Source: CAZIVE01 sp964542435
Lineage (GTDB): Bacteria > Bacteroidota > Bacteroidia > Bacteroidales > Tannerellaceae
DNA: 17,947 nt
Assembly: GCA_964542435.1 (NCBI GenBank)
Contig: CAZIVE010000052.1
Span: 1-17,947 of the forward strand
Reading direction: 5' to 3'
Shown: in pieces, positions 14,669 through 17,947 of the stretch
How positions within the stretch are numbered: position 1 is the first letter of the stretch
Layout: every line of letters starts with the position of its first letter
The notes under the pieces: model-generated
Database searches by the model: none
What the model was told of the DNA's origin: nothing
The model's input: the letters and a program-made list of their open reading frames with translations, nothing else
Translations under genes and position numbers: made by a program

Positions 14669-15274
14669 ATGAAAGTTATCATGATCAATGGTAGTCCGCA
14701 CAAAAACGGAAATACCTTTACCGCTTTGAATGAGATCTCCATGACCTTGGAGAAAGAGAACATTCAGACTGAGATATTCAATATTGGCACGAAACCTATG
14801 CAGGGTTGTATCGCTTGTCAGAAATGTGTGGAGACAGGCGTCTGCGTTTTCCATGATGATCTTTACGATGCTGTCGTGGAATCGGCCAAGACAGCCGACG
14901 GACTGATTGTGGGGACGCCGGTATATTATGCAGGACCGAACGGCGCACTGTGTGCATTCCTTGATCGTCTCTTTTATTCTGCCTCTGAGCTGTTGGAATA
15001 TAAACCGGCTGCGGCGGTTGCTGTCTGTCGTCGCGGTGGAGCCAGCGCTGCATTCGATCGATTGAACAAGTATTTTTCCATAAATAACATGCCAATTGTA
15101 ACCTCTCAGTATTGGAATATTGTCTATGGTCGTCTTCCAGGCGAGGCTTCGCGTGATGCCGAAGGCTTGCAGACGATGCGTACGCTTGCCCGCAACATGG
15201 CATGGATGTTGAAGTCTTTGTCAGAAGACAAACCCGAAGCAGAGGAACAACAGGTAACCAATTTCATTCGATAA
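14669..15274 (+). CDS. Iron-sulfur flavoprotein (Isf-like NADPH-dependent FMN reductase family)
   Basis: A 201-aa flavodoxin-fold oxidoreductase. The FMN phosphate loop is the opening MKVIMINGSPHKNGNTF. A compact cysteine motif follows, C47-x2-C50-x2-C53-x5-C59 (in GCIACQKCVETGVCVF), the arrangement that holds a [4Fe-4S] cluster in archaeal and bacterial Isf proteins. The flavin-contact loop GTPVYYAGPNGALCAFLDR and the late CRRGGASAAFDRLNKYF complete the family pattern. Isf proteins pass electrons between ferredoxin and acceptors such as oxygen or peroxide in anaerobes; the partner here is unknown. It sits between two nitroreductase genes (19 bases before, 3 after) and is most likely co-expressed with them under the AraC regulator. 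Confidence 0.92.
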   Translation: MKVIMINGSPHKNGNTFTALNEISMTLEKENIQTEIFNIGTKPMQGCIACQKCVETGVCVFHDDLYDAVVESAKTADGLIVGTPVYYAGPNGALCAFLDRLFYSASELLEYKPAAAVAVCRRGGASAAFDRLNKYFSINNMPIVTSQYWNIVYGRLPGEASRDAEGLQTMRTLARNMAWMLKSLSEDKPEAEEQQVTNFIR

Positions 15275-15277
15275 GTC

Positions 15278-15823
15278 ATGAACCGTTTTCTTGAATTGGC
15301 TTCTCAACGCCAAAGCGACCGGGCATTTGATGCTTCGCGTCCTGTGGAGAAAGAGAAGATCGACAGAATCCTGCAGGCCGGCTGTATTGCTCCATCGGCC
15401 TGCAATGCACAGCCCTGGCATTTCATAGTTGTGGATGATCCGGAGTTGAAGAATAAAGTGGCCGATGCCACCTCATCGACCGTGCTTGGCATCAATCATT
15501 TCACAAAGCAGGCGCCTGTTCATATCATCATCGTAGAAGAGAAGGAGAATTTCTCCGCCGGTTTCGGTGGTTGGCTGAAGAAGCGCGACTATGCCTTGAT
15601 GGACATTGGTATCGCTGCTGCTCATCTCGCCCTCGCTGCTGAAGACGAAGGACTCGGAAGTTGCATCATTGGTTGGTTTGACGCGAAGAAGGTGCAGGAG
15701 CTGCTCCATATTCCGAACGGCAAGAAGCCCCTTCTCGACATCCTGATCGGTTATTCCACACAACCGGATCGTGCTAAGAAACGTAAGCCTTTCGATGAGG
15801 CTGTTTCCCACAACAAATATTGA
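15278..15823 (+). CDS. Nitroreductase-family protein
   Basis: A 181-aa FMN-dependent oxidoreductase. The FMN-binding arginines are in LASQRQSDRAFD, the family core is IAPSACNAQPWHFIVVDD, and the central helix is MDIGIAAAHLALAAEDEGLG followed by CIIGWFD, the pattern of the common bacterial nitroreductase branch. The closing ILIGYSTQPDRAKKRKPFDE is the usual C-terminal strand and loop. The branch differs from the first nitroreductase of this cluster (identity looks low by eye), so this is not a recent tandem duplication. The start is 3 bases after the stop of the iron-sulfur flavoprotein gene, implying coupled translation and perhaps direct electron exchange between the products. The substrate is unknown. 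Confidence 0.92.
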   Translation: MNRFLELASQRQSDRAFDASRPVEKEKIDRILQAGCIAPSACNAQPWHFIVVDDPELKNKVADATSSTVLGINHFTKQAPVHIIIVEEKENFSAGFGGWLKKRDYALMDIGIAAAHLALAAEDEGLGSCIIGWFDAKKVQELLHIPNGKKPLLDILIGYSTQPDRAKKRKPFDEAVSHNKY

Positions 15824-15866
15824 TCGTTGCCCTTGATCAGCCATTGATATCACGCCTTCCTTCGTC

Positions 15867-15907
15867 TTAATACTCAATTTTTCGTATTAATGCCAGAAGT
15901 GTATGAG
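15867..15907 (+). promoter_or_regulatory. Candidate operator upstream of the NikR-like gene
   Basis: TTAATAC (15867-15873) and GTATTAA (15884-15890) form a perfect inverted repeat with a 10-base spacer. A related half-site, GTATGAG, follows at 15901-15907, so three half-sites stand 17 bp apart. GTATGA is the half-site of the E. coli NikR operator, though the spacing there differs. The last half-site overlaps the -33 region of the promoter, as expected for a repressor. Confidence 0.4.
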
Positions 15908-15932
15908 GAAAGGAGTTGTTGCTTTACATTTG
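15902..15932 (+). promoter_or_regulatory. Promoter of the NikR-like gene
   Basis: TACATTTG (15925-15932) matches TAnnTTTG. TATG (15902-15905), 19 bases upstream, differs from TTTG by one base. The transcript would start near 15939, with a leader of about 20 nt. Confidence 0.5.
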
Positions 15933-15959
15933 TTGCCGTTAAATGAACGAAGAAGAGAG

Positions 15960-16354
15960 ATGTCAGTAAAAAGATTTGGAGTCTCATTGGAAGACGATTT
16001 GCTTGATGCACTCGACAAATATGTGCTGTCGAACGGATTTCCCAACCGTTCACAGGCCATCCGTTTTCTGGTGGAGAAGAACCTTGCGGAACAGAAATGG
16101 CAGTGCAATCATCTGGTGGCCGGTTCTGTCATCATCATGTACAATCAGGAGAAGAAGGAGATCGCCTCTCAGATCAATCTCATCGAACAGGACTTCCAAG
16201 ATGTGATACTCTCGTCGTCCAACTACTATCTCAATCGTCATTTCTGCATGCACAACGTCACTATCATGGGTGAGGCTCAGCGGCTGACTCTGCTTTCAGA
16301 CAAGCTGACGGCCATCAAAGGCATCACACATGGCAAACTGGTGATGAGTCGCGC
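15960..16354 (+). CDS. NikR-like ribbon-helix-helix regulator, C-terminal end lost in gap
   Basis: A regulator of the CopG/NikR family: an N-terminal ribbon-helix-helix (MSVKRFGVSLEDDLLDALDK, then NRSQAIRFLVEK) joined to an ACT-like NikR C-terminal domain (VAGSVIIMYNQEKKEIAS to ITHGKLVMSRA). About 131 residues are visible against 133-145 in the family, so only the last few are missing. It aligns without gaps to my recollection of E. coli NikR across the metal site. Of the four nickel ligands, Cys95 is kept (C96 here), but His76, His87 and His89 correspond to Q77, N88 and Y90. A local H94-F-C96-M-H98 could bind a metal differently. The gene precedes a TonB-dependent receptor, as expected for metal-uptake control. 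It is NikR-type by fold; nickel response is doubtful. Confidence 0.85.
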
Positions 16355-16454
16355 NNNNNNNNNNNNNNNNNNNNNNNNNNNNNNNNNNNNNNNNNNNNNN
16401 NNNNNNNNNNNNNNNNNNNNNNNNNNNNNNNNNNNNNNNNNNNNNNNNNNNNNN
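16355..16454. other. Assembly gap, 100 N
   Basis: The gap must hold the end of the NikR-like gene plus the start, signal peptide and first part of the plug domain of the TonB-dependent receptor. These need more than 100 bases, so the N count is probably nominal. Confidence 0.95.
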
Positions 16455-17947
16455 GTCACTGAAAAAGGAATCACAGGATTCGGAATCTCCGACGGAGCAG
16501 CAGGAACCATCAATATACGCGGCGTGGGACAGAGTAATAAGGTCCTCGTACTTTTCGACGGACAACCTCAGTGGGCAGGACTTTTCGGTCATTCCCTGCC
16601 TGACACGTATGTCGCTTCGGATGTAGAACGTGTTGAGGTGATTCGAGGTCCGGGCTCTTTGATCTACGGCTCGAATGCGATGGGTGGCGTCATCAACATC
16701 ATCACGCGCCGTCCGAATGAGACAGGGCGTCATTCTGAAGCACGCGTGATGTACGGCTCGTTCAATACGCAGAAATACATGATCAACAATGCATACAGTA
16801 CGGGCAAGTTCAGCAGTTTCATCTCGCTCAACCATGACTATACCGACGGACATCGTTCGAATTCTGACTTCCGCATCACCAACGGTTTTGTGAATCTGGC
16901 CTATAACTTCAGTAGTCACTACAAGGTGACAGGCGACGCGAGCCTGGCCAAATACCGCAATCATAACCCTGGTGCAGTCACAAATCCGATCTCGGAGAAC
17001 ATTGCGAATGTCTTCCGCGGGACGACCTCCTTGGGTTTCGAAAATCATTACGACAAAGTGAGCGGAGCGTTGAAGATGTTCTACAACTGGGGCGCGCATA
17101 AGATTAACGACGGCTATTATGCGGGTAAAGATCCGCGTGATTATCTCTTCCATTCGCACGATCATAATGTAGGCATGCAACTTTACCAGACGTTCAAGCT
17201 GATTGATGGCAATTCCTTCACGACCGGCTTCGACTATAAGAATTGGGGCGGTCATGCCTGGAATGCCAACTTCGACGGGACGAACAACGAGATCATCAAT
17301 AAGAATGTGAATGAGGTGGCGGGTTACGTCATCATGCAGCAGGATCTGTTCCGAATGTTGAGCCTGAATGCAGGCGTACGTTATGAACACAACAGCACCT
17401 TCGGCGGCGAATGGATTCCGCAGGCCGGTGTGACGTTCCGACCGTTTGAAGGAAACGTCATCAAGGCATCGCTTTCGAAGGGCTTTCGCAGTCCCAATAT
17501 CCGCGAACTCTATATGTTCATGCCTGCCAATCCCGATCTGCTGCCTGAGAGTATGATGAACTACGAAGTGTCGGTTGGACAGAGTTTCCTCGACAATCGT
17601 CTCTCCACAGAATTGACGCTGTTTTACATTGATGGAAAGAATATGATTCAGGTTACGCGTATTGACGGCAAGCCGAAGAATGTGAATACCGGAGCGTTTA
17701 AGAACAAAGGAATCGAGTTCGAGACCTCTTATCGCATCAATCCGCATTGGAACGTAGAGGCGAACTACAGCTATCTGCATACAGACATTGCGCTGCTCGC
17801 CGCTCCCAAGCACAAGGCTTTTGTGGATCTGACTTATCGCAACGGACGTTTTACTGCCGATGCCAACGTGCAGTCCATCTTCGGGCTTTACATCAATACG
17901 ACCACCGCGCTCAAGGAAAACTACACCATGCTCAATGCCAAAGTCTC
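16455..17947 (+). CDS. TonB-dependent outer-membrane receptor, open at both ends
   Basis: A gated outer-membrane beta-barrel importer. The frame starting with GTC at 16455 is open for 497 codons to the window end. The visible part begins in the plug domain: GAAGTINIRGVGQSNKVLVL, then FDGQPQ, the conserved VERVEVIRGPGSLIYGSNAM block and GGVINIITRRP. Alternating beta strands rich in aromatic residues follow, including the barrel blocks LNAGVRYEHN, ASLSKGFRSPNIRELYMF, LPESMMNYEVSVGQ and NTGAFKNKGIEFE typical of siderophore, cobalamin and metal receptors. The signal peptide, TonB box and last strands are outside what is visible. It is a cobalamin/siderophore-type receptor rather than a SusC protein. 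The NikR-like neighbour suggests a transition metal or its chelate as substrate, which is inference. Confidence 0.92.

Noticed and set aside
15820..15850. TTGAT repeated three times at 12-13 base intervals after the second nitroreductase
   Set aside because: Five-base repeats in a short stretch are likely by chance, and no T-run follows the TGATC/GATCA dyad, so it is not a terminator.
15824..15959. Possible cobalamin riboswitch ahead of the NikR/TonB pair
   Set aside because: The 136-base region is too short and contains no B12-box-like sequence.
16296..17813. Long minus-strand open frame of about 505 codons opposite the TonB receptor
   Set aside because: It runs through the N gap, matches no family and lies antisense to an unmistakable TonB-dependent receptor frame; it is open only because of the codon bias of the real gene.

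Overview
The window reads as a chromosomal contig from a Bacteroidetes bacterium, most likely a Prevotella-like member of the Bacteroidales. The assignment rests on gene content (OPT and SSS transporters, GH20 hexosaminidase, TonB-dependent receptor, Bacteroidales-style AraC regulator) and on TAnnTTTG promoter boxes, the Bacteroidetes -7 element, in front of almost every transcription unit. The genus is inference. Three runs of exactly 100 N (2003-2102, 8984-9083, 16355-16454) look like fixed-size scaffold placeholders. Each interrupts real genes, and reading frame and missing domains indicate that more than 100 bases are absent at least at the second.

Left part (1-5169, minus strand): one promoter at 5138-5169 appears to drive OPT-family transporter, SpoIID/LytB-domain protein, (gap), SSS sodium:solute symporter and the GTPase EngB, with spacings of 2 bp and a 10 bp overlap. 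A lytic transglycosylase-like protein packed with a peptide-type and a sugar-type transporter suggests cell-wall fragment salvage; this is inference.

Middle left (5080-6968): a lone exported PHP-like protein (5557-6396, plus) lies between two long non-coding stretches. These hold a hairpin, a possible operator, three terminators and a MITE-like element with perfect 19 bp terminal inverted repeats (6516-6794).

Middle (6969-11697, minus): four separately promoted genes encode an exported flavodoxin, a GH20 beta-N-acetylhexosaminidase (N-terminus lost in the gap), a Bcr/CflA-type MFS drug exporter and an aldo/keto reductase with a C-terminal two-cluster ferredoxin-like domain.

Right (11878-17947, plus): a methyltransferase-fold protein is followed by an AraC regulator and a redox cluster of nitroreductase, iron-sulfur flavoprotein and nitroreductase. 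Last come a NikR-like ribbon-helix-helix regulator lacking three of the four classical nickel ligands and a TonB-dependent receptor open at the window end. Flavin and Fe-S redox proteins recur between 6.9 and 15.8 kb. No rRNA, tRNA, CRISPR array or intact transposase gene was seen.
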